A stretch of 64,000 nucleotides of DNA, taken from positions 1 through 64,000 of the forward strand of contig NZ_JAAKZG010000004.1 of NCBI RefSeq assembly GCF_011045115.1. The letters are read 5' to 3'. This stretch comes from Mesorhizobium zhangyense. GTDB taxonomy: Bacteria; Pseudomonadota; Alphaproteobacteria; Rhizobiales; Rhizobiaceae. A program made the translations under genes and the position numbers. Below, in pieces: positions 27,565 to 36,159 of this stretch (its first letter is position 1; each line of letters begins with the position of its first letter). The notes beneath the pieces were generated by a model. That model ran no database searches. It saw nothing but the letters and a program-made list of their open reading frames with translations, and was not told the origin of the DNA.

Positions 27565-29097
27565 GTGGCTCGACATTTCGATGTTTTGGTTATCGGCGCC
27601 GGTTCGGCTGGCTCGGTGATCGCCAGCCGGCTGAGCGAAGACGAAACCTGCAATGTCGGCCTGATCGAGGCAGGCCAGATGCCTTCCGATCCCGATATTG
27701 CCGATCCGCTGAAGTGGACGATACTACAAGGCCGTGACTATGACTGGGCCTATCGCACTGTTCCGCAGCCATATACCGCGAACCGAATTCACGAATGGCC
27801 GAGAGGACGGATCGTCGGCGGGTCGAGCTGTCTCCATGCCATGGCCTATGTGCGGGGACACCCCGCCGATTTTGACGCGTGGAAGGAGGCCGGCGGCGAG
27901 CGCTGGTCCTATCAAGGCTTGCTCCCCGGTTTCATGTGCAGCGAAGCTTTTATCACGTTCGACGCACCGACACGCGGTCGCTCGGGTCCGCTCGATGTCC
28001 AACTGCCCGACGAAGAAGTCAGCCCCGTCGTTCGTGCCTATATAGCGGCAGGCAATTCGCTTGGTATCCCCACGCTTACCGACCACAACAGCGGCGAACT
28101 GATCGGCACGACGCCCAATTCCCTCAACATCCGCAACGGTCGTCGGCTCAGCGTCGCAGACGCCTATCTGACAGCCGATGTCCTTGCCCGCAAAAATCTG
28201 ACACTGCTCACCGGCTATGAGGTCGAGCATCTGGTCATAGAAAGCGACCAGGCGGCGGCGGTCATCTGCGTCATCGATGGCGTGACGGAAAGAATATCGG
28301 CGGATCGGATCGTGGTTTGTGCTGGCGCAGTCTCAACGCCGCTCATCCTGATGCGATCGGGCATCGGTGACCCCGCAGTTCTGAAACAGGCGGGCATCGA
28401 ATGCATTAGCGAACGAAGGGAAATCGGAGCCAACCTGCAAGATCATCTCCTGGCGCTTGGCAATGTCTATCGCTCGAAGAAACCCGTTCCACCTTCACGC
28501 CTTCAGCATTCGGAATCGCTGATGTATCTGAACAGCGAGAACCTCTCTGGTTCAACAGGCGTGCCGGACATCGTTCTCGGCTGCGTCGTAGCACCTTCAG
28601 CGGCAGAGGGCCTGAACGCGCCCGCTTACGGCACCGCATATACAATCCTGTGTGGGGTAACCCATCCGACAAGCCGTGGCCACATTCTGCCCGGTGGACC
28701 AAACCGTACCGACCGTCCAATCATCGATCCGCATTATCTCGAGACGGAACATGACCGCCTCACCTTCCGTAAAGCACTGAAGATCGCGCGCGAGGTCGGC
28801 AGTCAGCCTGCTCTCGACGAATGGCGCGACACAGAAGTGCTCCCCGGTCTGGTCGTGCGATCGGATGCCGAACTCGACGCCTTCATCGCCAGAGCCGCCT
28901 CCACCCATCATCATCCCGCCGGCACCTGCCGAATGGGCATGGATCAGCATGCCGTCGTGAATCCTGATCTTCGGCTGAACGGCATCGACAACGTATACAT
29001 TGTCGATGCCTCCGTCATACCGGCAATCCCGAGCGGGCCCATCAATGCGGCCGTGGTTGCGATTGCAGAGACGTGGGCGGCACTCGATCTAGCCTGA
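27565..29097 (+). CDS. GMC-family oxidoreductase, candidate pyridoxine 4-oxidase
   Basis: FAD enzyme of 510 residues. It has the Rossmann motif VLVIGAGSAGSVIASRLSED at 9-28, GMC signature 1 in GRIVGGSSCLHAMAYVRGHPADF and the catalytic region [17 protein letters not shown] is also contacted by SGPINAAVVAIAE. M. loti pyridoxine 4-oxidase, recalled from memory, shares long stretches including SSCLHAMxYxRGHPxDF, PNSLNIRxGRR, LLMRSGIG-type and KPVPPSRLQHSES segments, and has the same length. I therefore favour oxidation of pyridoxine to pyridoxal, which feeds the 9.3-12.1 kb enzymes. The GTG start at 27565 follows GGAAGGGGA. It probably forms a two-gene operon with the GntR regulator. Confidence 0.8.
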   Translation: MARHFDVLVIGAGSAGSVIASRLSEDETCNVGLIEAGQMPSDPDIADPLKWTILQGRDYDWAYRTVPQPYTANRIHEWPRGRIVGGSSCLHAMAYVRGHPADFDAWKEAGGERWSYQGLLPGFMCSEAFITFDAPTRGRSGPLDVQLPDEEVSPVVRAYIAAGNSLGIPTLTDHNSGELIGTTPNSLNIRNGRRLSVADAYLTADVLARKNLTLLTGYEVEHLVIESDQAAAVICVIDGVTERISADRIVVCAGAVSTPLILMRSGIGDPAVLKQAGIECISERREIGANLQDHLLALGNVYRSKKPVPPSRLQHSESLMYLNSENLSGSTGVPDIVLGCVVAPSAAEGLNAPAYGTAYTILCGVTHPTSRGHILPGGPNRTDRPIIDPHYLETEHDRLTFRKALKIAREVGSQPALDEWRDTEVLPGLVVRSDAELDAFIARAASTHHHPAGTCRMGMDQHAVVNPDLRLNGIDNVYIVDASVIPAIPSGPINAAVVAIAETWAALDLA

Positions 29098-29192
29098 CCC
29101 AAAGCGAGAGACCCGAAGATGCAAGACTCTGGTTGCTCGAGCAGCTGAAAAACTCTGCCGTTCCTTGCCAGAACGACAGAGCCTCCCTGCTT

Positions 29193-30794
29193 TCACGCAA
29201 GAAAACCGGCGGATTCCCGCACCTCGATCACAGTTGGCCGATCCGCTGCAAGGGCTGCGGTCACAGCCTGTTCCAGCGCCTCGATGGACTGCGGAGACGC
29301 TGTGCGGCAGCCATAGGCTTCGGCCAGCTTGATGAAATCGGGGTTATGCTGGTTGATGCCGATCGTCGGGATCTTGCGTGAAATCATGCCGTCCCGGATT
29401 TGTGCGAGGCTGTCATTGTTCCACAGGATGATTGCCATCGGCAGCTTCTGCTCGACCGCAGTGCCAAGCTCCTGCAGTGTGAACTGGAAACCGCCGTCAC
29501 CCACGACGACCATGACCGGCCGCTCGGGGGCTGCGATCTTGCCGCCGATCCCTGCCGGCAACGCATAGCCGAGCGTGCCGTAGCCGGCCGGGAATATCCA
29601 CTGGCGCGGACCAGCGCAGGGATAGAAGGCATATCCGGTGTAAGCGAGCTGCGTCATATCGGAATAGACAACGCCATCGTCCGGCATGGCGCGCCGAAGC
29701 GCGTCCAGCACTTTCACATGCTTGCGCTCCAGTGGCGTCAAGGCTTCGCGTTCCGCCGCGCGTATGCGCGCAACCTGATTGTGACTTTCCTTGCTTGGTA
29801 TGCTCGCGGGCAGCGCGGCAAGAATATCGGCAAGCGCCAGAGCTGCATCCGCCTCGATAGCGACCGCCGCATCGTAATCGCGAACCAGCACCTCGGGGTC
29901 TATATCGATGCGGATCATCTTGCCGTTCATCGGCAGCGGGCCGTCGAGCCAGATGTCGGGTTCGGCAAGCTCCGTACCGATGCAAAGGACGACGTCGGCC
30001 TCGGCGATCATTGCCTGTGTGGCCGGGCGATCGAGCGTCGCCTCCAGCGCGAGCGGATGGGAGTCTGCGATGACACCTTTGCCGGCGATGGTCGGAACCA
30101 CCGCCGCGCCCAGTCTCTCGGCCAATGCGACGAGCTGGGACGAAGCCCGGACACTGCCGCCGCCGGCTATGATCACGGGACGCTTTGCTTCCGCAAGAAG
30201 TTTGGTGGCATCCGCAATTCCGGCGCTGGCCGGCGCGCGGCTGCCTCGCGCGGCGCGGCGCGTGACCGGCTTGTCGTCAATCGCAGTCAACACGTCGAGC
30301 GGGATCGAGATGTGAACGGGACGCGAGCGACCGGACTCGAACAGCGCAAAAGCTCGAGCCACATATTCGCGAACCTGATCCGGGCTGGTGGCAATCGCAG
30401 AGAAAGCCGTCAGCGGCGCAGTCACCTGCGATTGGTCGGTAATTTCGTGCAGCCGACCGCGGCCCATGCCAAGATCCTTGGTGGCTGCCACGCTCGAAAT
30501 CATCAGCATTGGAATGCTGTCGGAATAGGCCTGGCCGAGAGGCGTCGCGGCGTTGGTGACGCCAGGGCCGGAGATCAGCAGGCAGACGCCTGGCTTGCCC
30601 GACATGCGGGCATAACCGTCAGCCATGAAGCCCGCGCCCTGTTCGTGACGCACGCCGATATGGCGCATGCCGGCGTCGTCCATGCCACGATAGGCTTCGA
30701 GCGTATGGACGCCGGGCATGCCGAAAAGCGTGTCGACACCGTAGGCACGCAGCAACTGCATGAGCCGGCTGCCGCAGGAGATTTTGTCTGTCAT
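29193..30794 (-). CDS. ThDP-dependent enzyme, acetolactate-synthase/2-ketoarginine-decarboxylase-like
   Basis: Thiamin-diphosphate enzyme of 533 residues with three domains. The PYR domain carries the catalytic Glu in RHEQGAGFMADGYAR (about residue 50), a central nucleotide-fold domain covers about 190-320, and the PP domain has the GDGGFQFTLQELGTA...NND motif for Mg-ThDP. The start (GVDTLFGMPGVHTLEAYRGM) and GQAYSDSIPMLMISSV resemble 5-guanidino-2-oxopentanoate decarboxylase (AruI) and relatives annotated as acetolactate synthase large subunits. It is last in an operon with two retro-aldolase-type genes and a polyamine-type importer, so decarboxylation of a 2-oxo acid produced by those lyases, or of a guanidino acid, is likely. 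Exact substrate unknown. Confidence 0.83.
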   Translation of the reverse strand: MTDKISCGSRLMQLLRAYGVDTLFGMPGVHTLEAYRGMDDAGMRHIGVRHEQGAGFMADGYARMSGKPGVCLLISGPGVTNAATPLGQAYSDSIPMLMISSVAATKDLGMGRGRLHEITDQSQVTAPLTAFSAIATSPDQVREYVARAFALFESGRSRPVHISIPLDVLTAIDDKPVTRRAARGSRAPASAGIADATKLLAEAKRPVIIAGGGSVRASSQLVALAERLGAAVVPTIAGKGVIADSHPLALEATLDRPATQAMIAEADVVLCIGTELAEPDIWLDGPLPMNGKMIRIDIDPEVLVRDYDAAVAIEADAALALADILAALPASIPSKESHNQVARIRAAEREALTPLERKHVKVLDALRRAMPDDGVVYSDMTQLAYTGYAFYPCAGPRQWIFPAGYGTLGYALPAGIGGKIAAPERPVMVVVGDGGFQFTLQELGTAVEQKLPMAIILWNNDSLAQIRDGMISRKIPTIGINQHNPDFIKLAEAYGCRTASPQSIEALEQAVTAALAADRPTVIEVRESAGFLA

Positions 30795-30817
30795 TTCAGG
30801 TGCTTCCTTGCATTACT

Positions 30818-31537
30818 TCAGCGGGCGGCGTCCATCAAACCCGACATGATTGAACCGAATTCATCAGCGACGACGAGCAATGATGCGCCCAATTCCGCAG
30901 CATGAGTCCGCTCGGCACGCGTCCAGGCCGGCATGATCCACGGCTTACCGGCAGCTTTCGCCGCCGCAGCGATGCGCCGGATATCGGCCTTGTCCTCGTC
31001 GGTGTTACGGTATGCGCCACGACCACTGTCGAGCGACAGATCGCTCGGGCCCACGAAGACGCCGTCGACTGTCGGCAGCGCCAGAATGGCTTCGATATCG
31101 CGAAGGGCAGCTGCCGATTCCACCATCGGATAACAGCGGGTGTTTGCGTTCTCGCGCTCGTAATAGTCCGGCGAGACGACATTGTAGCGTGCCGGCCGCG
31201 TGCCCGAGAAACTGCGGTTTCCCAGCGGCGGGTACTTCGCTGACAGGGTCACGCGGCGTGCATGTTCGAGATCGCCGATATGCGGAATGATGACGCTGTC
31301 GCAGCCCATATCCAGCGCCTGCTGGATCGGGATCGCTTCCGGCCCGAGCACCTTGGCGTGCATCTTCATGCCCAGCGCCTTGCCGAGCGCGACGATGCGG
31401 TCCGTCGCCTCGAGGTCGAACAGCCCGTGTTCGATATCCATCACGATATGCCGGTAACCGATATCGTGAGCAATCTCCAGCATCGCCTGATGCGGGGTCG
31501 AAAGCCAGACCATGAAGTTTTCTATTGTATCAGCCAT
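30818..31537 (-). CDS. HpcH/HpaI-family class II aldolase
   Basis: Metal-dependent aldolase of 239 residues with a TIM-barrel fold. Family segments are MDIEHGLFDLEATDRIV, PHIGDLEHARRV, MVESAAALRDIEAIL (metal-binding Glu) and VDGVFVGPSDLSLDSG (metal-binding Asp). Members split 4-hydroxy-2-oxo acids into pyruvate or 2-oxoacids plus an aldehyde. Its start overlaps the end of the RraA-type gene by 8 bp and the ThDP gene follows after 23 bp. The three lyase-type genes are therefore co-expressed downstream of the polyamine-type importer. Confidence 0.87.
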   Translation of the reverse strand: MADTIENFMVWLSTPHQAMLEIAHDIGYRHIVMDIEHGLFDLEATDRIVALGKALGMKMHAKVLGPEAIPIQQALDMGCDSVIIPHIGDLEHARRVTLSAKYPPLGNRSFSGTRPARYNVVSPDYYERENANTRCYPMVESAAALRDIEAILALPTVDGVFVGPSDLSLDSGRGAYRNTDEDKADIRRIAAAAKAAGKPWIMPAWTRAERTHAAELGASLLVVADEFGSIMSGLMDAAR

Positions 31538-32225
31538 GGGAAATCTGGTCCTGCTTGTTACGCTCAGCGATCATTGCGGCGACATCGACGAGATCCTGAA
31601 GCCGTTCGCCAGCCTCGATGCGCTTGATCCAGCCGCCCTCGTCCTCCTGGTCCGCAAGTGCGACATCGGTCATGCCCGCCACCTGATCGGGCGGCAGCAC
31701 GAGCACGCCGCAATCGTCGGCAAGCACGGCGTCACCGGGGTTGACCGCAACACCCCCGCAAGCGACCGGAATGTTGAAACCGCCGCCGAAATTCAGGAGC
31801 TTAGTGGTGATAGGCGACACACCCCGTGCCCATGTCGGCACGCCGGCGGCGCGGATGGCTGCCGGGTCGGTGATCATACCATCGACGATGACGCCGGCCA
31901 GCCCGCGCACCTTCGCGACGGCCGCCATGAAGCCGCCCCACGGGGCATGGCGCTTGTCGCCGCAGCGGTCGATGACCAGCACGTCGCCGGGCCTCACGCG
32001 ATCCATCGCATAATAGAGCAGCGTCGAGTCCGGACCGGCGATGGAGACGGTTACGGCAGTGCCGGCTATCCGCACGCCATCGATCAGCGGCCGTATGTCA
32101 GTGCGCATGAAGCGGTCATGCAGATAGTGGCCGACGGTCGCGGCCTCGACCTTTGCGAAGCGCGCCAGAAGTGCGGGATCGAGCTGATCGCAAACGTCGC
32201 CGATGCGGTAGGAGGTTATGCTCAT
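31530..32225 (-). CDS. RraA-family aldolase/decarboxylase-like protein
   Basis: Protein of 231 residues in the RraA/HMG-aldolase family. In proteobacteria this includes 4-hydroxy-4-methyl-2-oxoglutarate/4-carboxy-4-hydroxy-2-oxoadipate aldolases as well as the RNase E inhibitor RraA. Visible motifs are DVLVIDRCGDKRHAPWGG, which spans the substrate-binding Arg and acidic metal-site region, GVIVDGMITDPAAIRAAGVPTWARG and the C-terminal GDAVLADDCGVLVLP. Because it is encoded in a catabolic operon with an HpcH aldolase, the enzyme role is much more likely than RNA-decay control. It overlaps the importer ATPase gene by 4 bp. Confidence 0.85.
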   Translation of the reverse strand: MSITSYRIGDVCDQLDPALLARFAKVEAATVGHYLHDRFMRTDIRPLIDGVRIAGTAVTVSIAGPDSTLLYYAMDRVRPGDVLVIDRCGDKRHAPWGGFMAAVAKVRGLAGVIVDGMITDPAAIRAAGVPTWARGVSPITTKLLNFGGGFNIPVACGGVAVNPGDAVLADDCGVLVLPPDQVAGMTDVALADQEDEGGWIKRIEAGERLQDLVDVAAMIAERNKQDQISHG

Positions 32226-33355
32226 TTTTTGTCCTGATCTGATAGAAGATGGATGGCTGAAGAAGGGCAGAACAAGCTGACCTTCTCGCCGATGCGCAGC
32301 ACGCTGTCGGCCCGGCTGTTGCGGACCCTCACCGTCATTGCCTCGCCCGTTTGAAGACGAATATTGTAGAGGCGGTCCGTACCGACATAGACGGCGCTTT
32401 CCACCTTGCCGGCAAAGGCTGCATCGTCGGCGCTATCGCGCATGAAGGTCAGTGCTTCCGGACGCATGGCGATCGTGCAGTCCTTGCCTGCCGGCAGCTC
32501 AGCGTTGGTTTTCAGTTTCAAGCGCGTGTCGGCGGCCAGGACTTCGACGACACCATCCTGCCGCTCCAGAACTGTCGCAGACAGCATGTTCATGTCGCCG
32601 ATGAAGCCAGCAGTGAAGCGATCGGTAGGGCGCTCGTAGATGCCGACGGGGTCGTCAATCTGCCGAACCACGCCTGTGCTCATCACGGCGATGCGGTCCG
32701 ACATCGTCAGCGCTTCTTCCTGATCGTGCGTGACGAAGATGAAGGTGATGCCGAGCCTGCGCTGCATCTCCTTGACCTCGATCTGCATCTCGCGCCGAAG
32801 CTTGAGATCAAGAGCGCCGAAGGGCTCATCCAGCAGGAGAACGGAGGGCTCGTTGACCAGTGCCCGCGCCAACGCGATACGCTGCTGCTGGCCGCCGGAA
32901 AGTTCCGATGGTTTCCTGCCGGCGGCGTGGCGCATGCGCACCAGATCCAGCGCTGCCGCGACCCGGTCGCCGCGTTCGCTGCGCGGCACCCGTTTCACGG
33001 CGAGCCCGAAGGCAACATTGTCTTCAACAGACAGGTGCGGAAACAGTGCGTAGCTCTGAAAGACCGTATTGGTGTTTCGCATATGCGCCGGCAGCCCCGA
33101 AACGTCGTGGCCTTCCAGCAGGATTTTCCCCGCAGTCGGGCTTTCAAATCCTGCGATCATCCGCAGCGTCGTGGTCTTGCCGCAACCCGAGGGGCCGAGA
33201 AAGGTGAAGAACTCGCCTGAAGCTATTTTCAGGCTGAGATGATCGACGGCATAGGCGGGAGGCGTGGCCGAGGTGTCGAACACCTTGCAGACGTCGACCA
33301 GTTCCACGGCTGGGCGCCCGGTTTTGTCCGGTTCGCTCTTTTTGTCGTTAGGCAT
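32222..33355 (-). CDS. spermidine/putrescine-type ABC importer ATPase (PotA-like)
   Basis: ATPase of 377 residues. It has Walker A GPSGCGKTT, signature LSGGQQQRIALARAL, Walker B LLLDEPFGALD and the switch His in VTHDQEEAL. A C-terminal TOBE domain (about 285-370) regulates or recognises cargo. ATG 33355 (MPNDKKSEPDK) was chosen over a 23-codon longer frame without family likeness. The gene is separated from the binding-protein gene by 86 bp holding a hairpin, and overlaps the RraA gene. Together with 33442-36158 it forms a complete importer. Confidence 0.9.
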   Translation of the reverse strand: MPNDKKSEPDKTGRPAVELVDVCKVFDTSATPPAYAVDHLSLKIASGEFFTFLGPSGCGKTTTLRMIAGFESPTAGKILLEGHDVSGLPAHMRNTNTVFQSYALFPHLSVEDNVAFGLAVKRVPRSERGDRVAAALDLVRMRHAAGRKPSELSGGQQQRIALARALVNEPSVLLLDEPFGALDLKLRREMQIEVKEMQRRLGITFIFVTHDQEEALTMSDRIAVMSTGVVRQIDDPVGIYERPTDRFTAGFIGDMNMLSATVLERQDGVVEVLAADTRLKLKTNAELPAGKDCTIAMRPEALTFMRDSADDAAFAGKVESAVYVGTDRLYNIRLQTGEAMTVRVRNSRADSVLRIGEKVSLFCPSSAIHLLSDQDKK

Positions 33356-33390
33356 TGGGAATGTTGTCCCCGATGGCGGGTCAAAGTAAA

Positions 33391-33427
33391 TCCGTGACAG
33401 ACCAGCTAGTGGCCGACCTGTCACGGA
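33391..33427 (-). other. intercistronic hairpin after the binding-protein gene
   Basis: TCCGTGACAG (33391-33400) and CTGTCACGGA (33418-33427) pair as a perfect 10-bp stem around 17 nt, beginning 15 bp beyond the binding-protein stop. It is the same placement as at 15830 and 57884. Confidence 0.5.
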
Positions 33428-33441
33428 GCAAATTCAAGAGC

Positions 33442-34476
33442 TTACTGGGCAGTCTTCACCTTCGTCCAGCCGTCCTGGTAGAGCTTCATCGCATCGCCGA
33501 CATCGAGGATGAAATCGACCTTCTTCAGCTTGTCCGCTGGCGGATAGATGGCCTGGTTTTCAGCGACTTCCTTCGGCAGCAGCGCCTTGGCGGCATCGAC
33601 GACGGTGGCGGACTTACTGAGGTTCGCGGCCTTGGCGGCCACCTCGGGCTTCATGATGTAGTCGATGAATTTGTATGCGGCATCGACATTCTTGGCGTTC
33701 TTCGGAATCGCGAAGCCATCGATCCACATCGAACCGCCTTCCTCGGGAATGACGTAGTGGACCTTAGGATTCTCATCGAGAATCTGGGTGACGTTGGAAT
33801 TCCATGCCTGCACGATGCAGGCCTCACCGGAGGCGACGAGTTCACCGAAGTTGCTGCTGTTGTATCCGCCGAGAATCTTCTTCTGCTCGATCAGCGACTG
33901 GGTCGCCTTCTCGATCTCCTCGGGATTGGCGGTGCCGGCATGCAGACCGTTGACCTGCAGGCCGGCGATATAGGCCGCCAGCATGTTGTCGAGCATATAG
34001 ACGCGGCCCTCATATTGCGGGTCCCACATCGCCTTCCAACTGGTTATCGGCTGCTTGACGCAATCCTCGTTATAGGCAAGCCCGGTGGTGCCCCAGATAT
34101 AAGGCACGCTGAACTTCTGGCCGGGATCGTATGAGACGTCCTTGAAGGCAGCACCCAGATTGGAGAGGTTCGGCAGCTTGGCATGGTCGAGTTCCGTCAG
34201 CAGACCCTGCTTGACCAGGACCTGCACCGTGTACTGGCTGGGTTCAACGAGATCGTAGCCGGAAGCGCCCGCCGACAGCTTCGCCATCATCGTCTCGTTG
34301 GAATCGTAGGTGTCCATCGTGACGTTGATGCCGGTTTCCTTGGCAAAGTCGTCGACGATCTCCTGAGGCAATTCGCTTGCCCAGGCATAGATATGAAGCT
34401 CTTCGGCCGATGCGGTAAGCGCAGTTCCGGCAAGAAGCAGGCTCGTCGTTGCAAGAAGCATTCCGTATTTCAGCAT
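33442..34476 (-). CDS. polyamine-type ABC importer binding protein (PotD-like)
   Basis: Periplasmic binding protein of 344 residues. The signal peptide is LATTSLLLAGTALTASAEE; the mature start LHIYAWASELPQEIVDDFAKETGINV is characteristic of the PotD/PotF family. Later family segments are SAGASGYDLVEPSQYTVQVLVKQGLL, LAYNEDCVKQPITSWKAMWD and GGSMWIDGFAIPKNAKNVDAAYKFIDYIM. ATG 34476 follows AGGGGAA. Family ligands include putrescine, spermidine and a variety of other cationic or small organic compounds. The ligand here is not predictable from sequence, but the AruI-like ThDP enzyme in the operon hints at a guanidino or amino compound. Confidence 0.88.
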   Translation of the reverse strand: MLKYGMLLATTSLLLAGTALTASAEELHIYAWASELPQEIVDDFAKETGINVTMDTYDSNETMMAKLSAGASGYDLVEPSQYTVQVLVKQGLLTELDHAKLPNLSNLGAAFKDVSYDPGQKFSVPYIWGTTGLAYNEDCVKQPITSWKAMWDPQYEGRVYMLDNMLAAYIAGLQVNGLHAGTANPEEIEKATQSLIEQKKILGGYNSSNFGELVASGEACIVQAWNSNVTQILDENPKVHYVIPEEGGSMWIDGFAIPKNAKNVDAAYKFIDYIMKPEVAAKAANLSKSATVVDAAKALLPKEVAENQAIYPPADKLKKVDFILDVGDAMKLYQDGWTKVKTAQ

Positions 34477-34506
34477 TGCAGTTCCCCTTTTCTTATTAAG
34501 GTTTCT

Positions 34507-35304
34507 TCATTGTCCGGTGCCCCGGACGGTCTTCAGGTAGCGTCCCATCACCAGCAGGATGGCCAGCACGTTGACGCCGATAAGCATCGTTCCGAGCGCA
34601 TTGATCTTCGGCGTGAGCCCGGTCTTCAGCATTGCGTAGATCTGGATCGGCAGCGGCGTCGTGCCGACTCCAGAAACGAAGGTCGACATCACGAAGTTGT
34701 CGAAAGAGATGATCGCGGAAAGAAGCGTTGCCGACAGGATCGCCGGCAAAAGCAGGGGCAGCGTCACGCGCATGAATATCTGTCCGCCATGCGCTCCCAG
34801 ATCTGCCGCGGCTTCATCGAGCCGTGGGTCGAGCGTTGCGGCTGCCGCGCGCACGATCAGGAATGTGAACGGTACGGAGACAAGTACATGGCCGGCCACC
34901 AGCGTGAGATATCCAAGCGCGAGGCCCGACCACACCGTCGCCACCAGCATCCCGACCGCCAGCACGATTTCGGGAAGCACCAGCGGTGCGATCAGAAGCG
35001 TGGAGAACAGGTTCTTGGCCGGAAACGGGCGCTTGATTACGGCAAGTGCTGCACTCGTTCCTATCGCCGTACTGATGATCGCCGAAAGTACGGCAACGAT
35101 GGCGCTGACCTGAAGGCCGCGCTGCAGACCCCGGTCGTTCAGGGCTTGCACATACCAGTCCATCGAGAAGCCAGTCCAGACGACGGTCGAGCGGCCGGCA
35201 TTGAAGGAATAGATGACGAGCACGACGAGCGGCGCAAACAGGAAGACGTAGCCAAGGATGGTGACGATCGGAACGTAGAGGCCGGCAATACGGGAAAGCT
35301 TCAC
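34507..35304 (-). CDS. polyamine-type ABC importer permease (PotC-like)
   Basis: Permease of 265 residues with six helices. It has the N-terminal FLFAPLVVLVIYSFNAGRSTVVWTGFSMDWYVQAL typical of PotC and the ATPase-contact loop EAAADLGAHGGQIFMRVTLPLLLPAIL. It overlaps the PotB-like gene by 4 bp and precedes the binding-protein gene. Confidence 0.9.
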   Translation of the reverse strand: MKLSRIAGLYVPIVTILGYVFLFAPLVVLVIYSFNAGRSTVVWTGFSMDWYVQALNDRGLQRGLQVSAIVAVLSAIISTAIGTSAALAVIKRPFPAKNLFSTLLIAPLVLPEIVLAVGMLVATVWSGLALGYLTLVAGHVLVSVPFTFLIVRAAAATLDPRLDEAAADLGAHGGQIFMRVTLPLLLPAILSATLLSAIISFDNFVMSTFVSGVGTTPLPIQIYAMLKTGLTPKINALGTMLIGVNVLAILLVMGRYLKTVRGTGQ

Positions 35305-36158
35305 GCGTGCGCCTCCTCGAGACGGCGCAGCATGCGCATGTAGAAGACGATGATGACGGACGACAGCACGAGCATGACGACGGAGACCGCAGCCCCCAGC
35401 GGGATGTTTCGGAAATCCAGGAAGAGCTGAACAATGAGGTTGCCGAGGATGATGCTCTTGCCACCGCCGAGCAGCACGGGGATAGCGTAGACGCCCATGG
35501 CTGGCACGAACACGAACAGCATCGCTGCCATCACGCCCGGAAGCGACAGCGGGAACGTCACGCGCCAGAAGGCCTCGACCGGCCCCGCGCCGAGATCGTC
35601 GGCGGCTTCCAGCAGGCGCCTGTTGATGCCGGAGAGCGCGGCGTAGATCGGCAGTACGGTCGTCGGCAGGAAGGCATAGAGCATGCCGACCATGACGGCG
35701 GGATAGGTGCCGATCATCCTGATCGGCTCATCGATGATCCCAGCACCGGTGAGCGCGCCGTTGATCGTGCCGTTGCGGCCCATCAGGACCATCCAGCTCG
35801 ACATGCGGATCATGAAGTCGATCCAAAACGGAATGAGCAGCAGGGCAAGCAGCAATCCCGAATGCTTGCCGGCGCGGAAGGCTATGAAATAGGCGATGGG
35901 ATAACCGATGAGAACGCAGACTGCCGTCGACATTGCTGCGATCTTCAAAGAGTTGACGAAGATCGGCAGATAGGCCGGCTGGAACAATTCGACGTAGCTT
36001 TCCAGCGTGAAGCCGGTCACCACTCCGCCATAGGAATCGCGCCCGGCAAAGCTGTAGGCAATTACCACCAGAAGCGGAATGGCCAGCAGAAGGATAGCCA
36101 TCACCAGAGACGGAGCCAGCAGCAAAAGCGTAATCACATTCTGCCGCCGGTTCCTCAT
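35301..36158 (-). CDS. polyamine-type ABC importer permease (PotB-like)
   Basis: Permease of 285 residues with six helices. N-terminal LLLLAPSLVMAILLLAIPLLVVIAYSF and coupling loop EAADDLGAGPVEAFWRVTFPLSLPGVM are family hallmarks. It begins 1 bp after the stop of the GntR regulator gene, so regulator, importer and enzymes form one eight-gene operon. Confidence 0.9.
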   Translation of the reverse strand: MRNRRQNVITLLLLAPSLVMAILLLAIPLLVVIAYSFAGRDSYGGVVTGFTLESYVELFQPAYLPIFVNSLKIAAMSTAVCVLIGYPIAYFIAFRAGKHSGLLLALLLIPFWIDFMIRMSSWMVLMGRNGTINGALTGAGIIDEPIRMIGTYPAVMVGMLYAFLPTTVLPIYAALSGINRRLLEAADDLGAGPVEAFWRVTFPLSLPGVMAAMLFVFVPAMGVYAIPVLLGGGKSIILGNLIVQLFLDFRNIPLGAAVSVVMLVLSSVIIVFYMRMLRRLEEAHA

Positions 36159-36159
36159 C

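Noticed and set aside
29193..30794. biosynthetic acetolactate synthase
   Set aside because: No small regulatory subunit gene follows, and the operon is catabolic with an importer and aldolases; the N-terminal region looks more like AruI-type decarboxylases.
31530..32225. RNase E inhibitor RraA
   Set aside because: Operon context with an aldolase and importer and the intact aldolase-type site argue for an enzyme.
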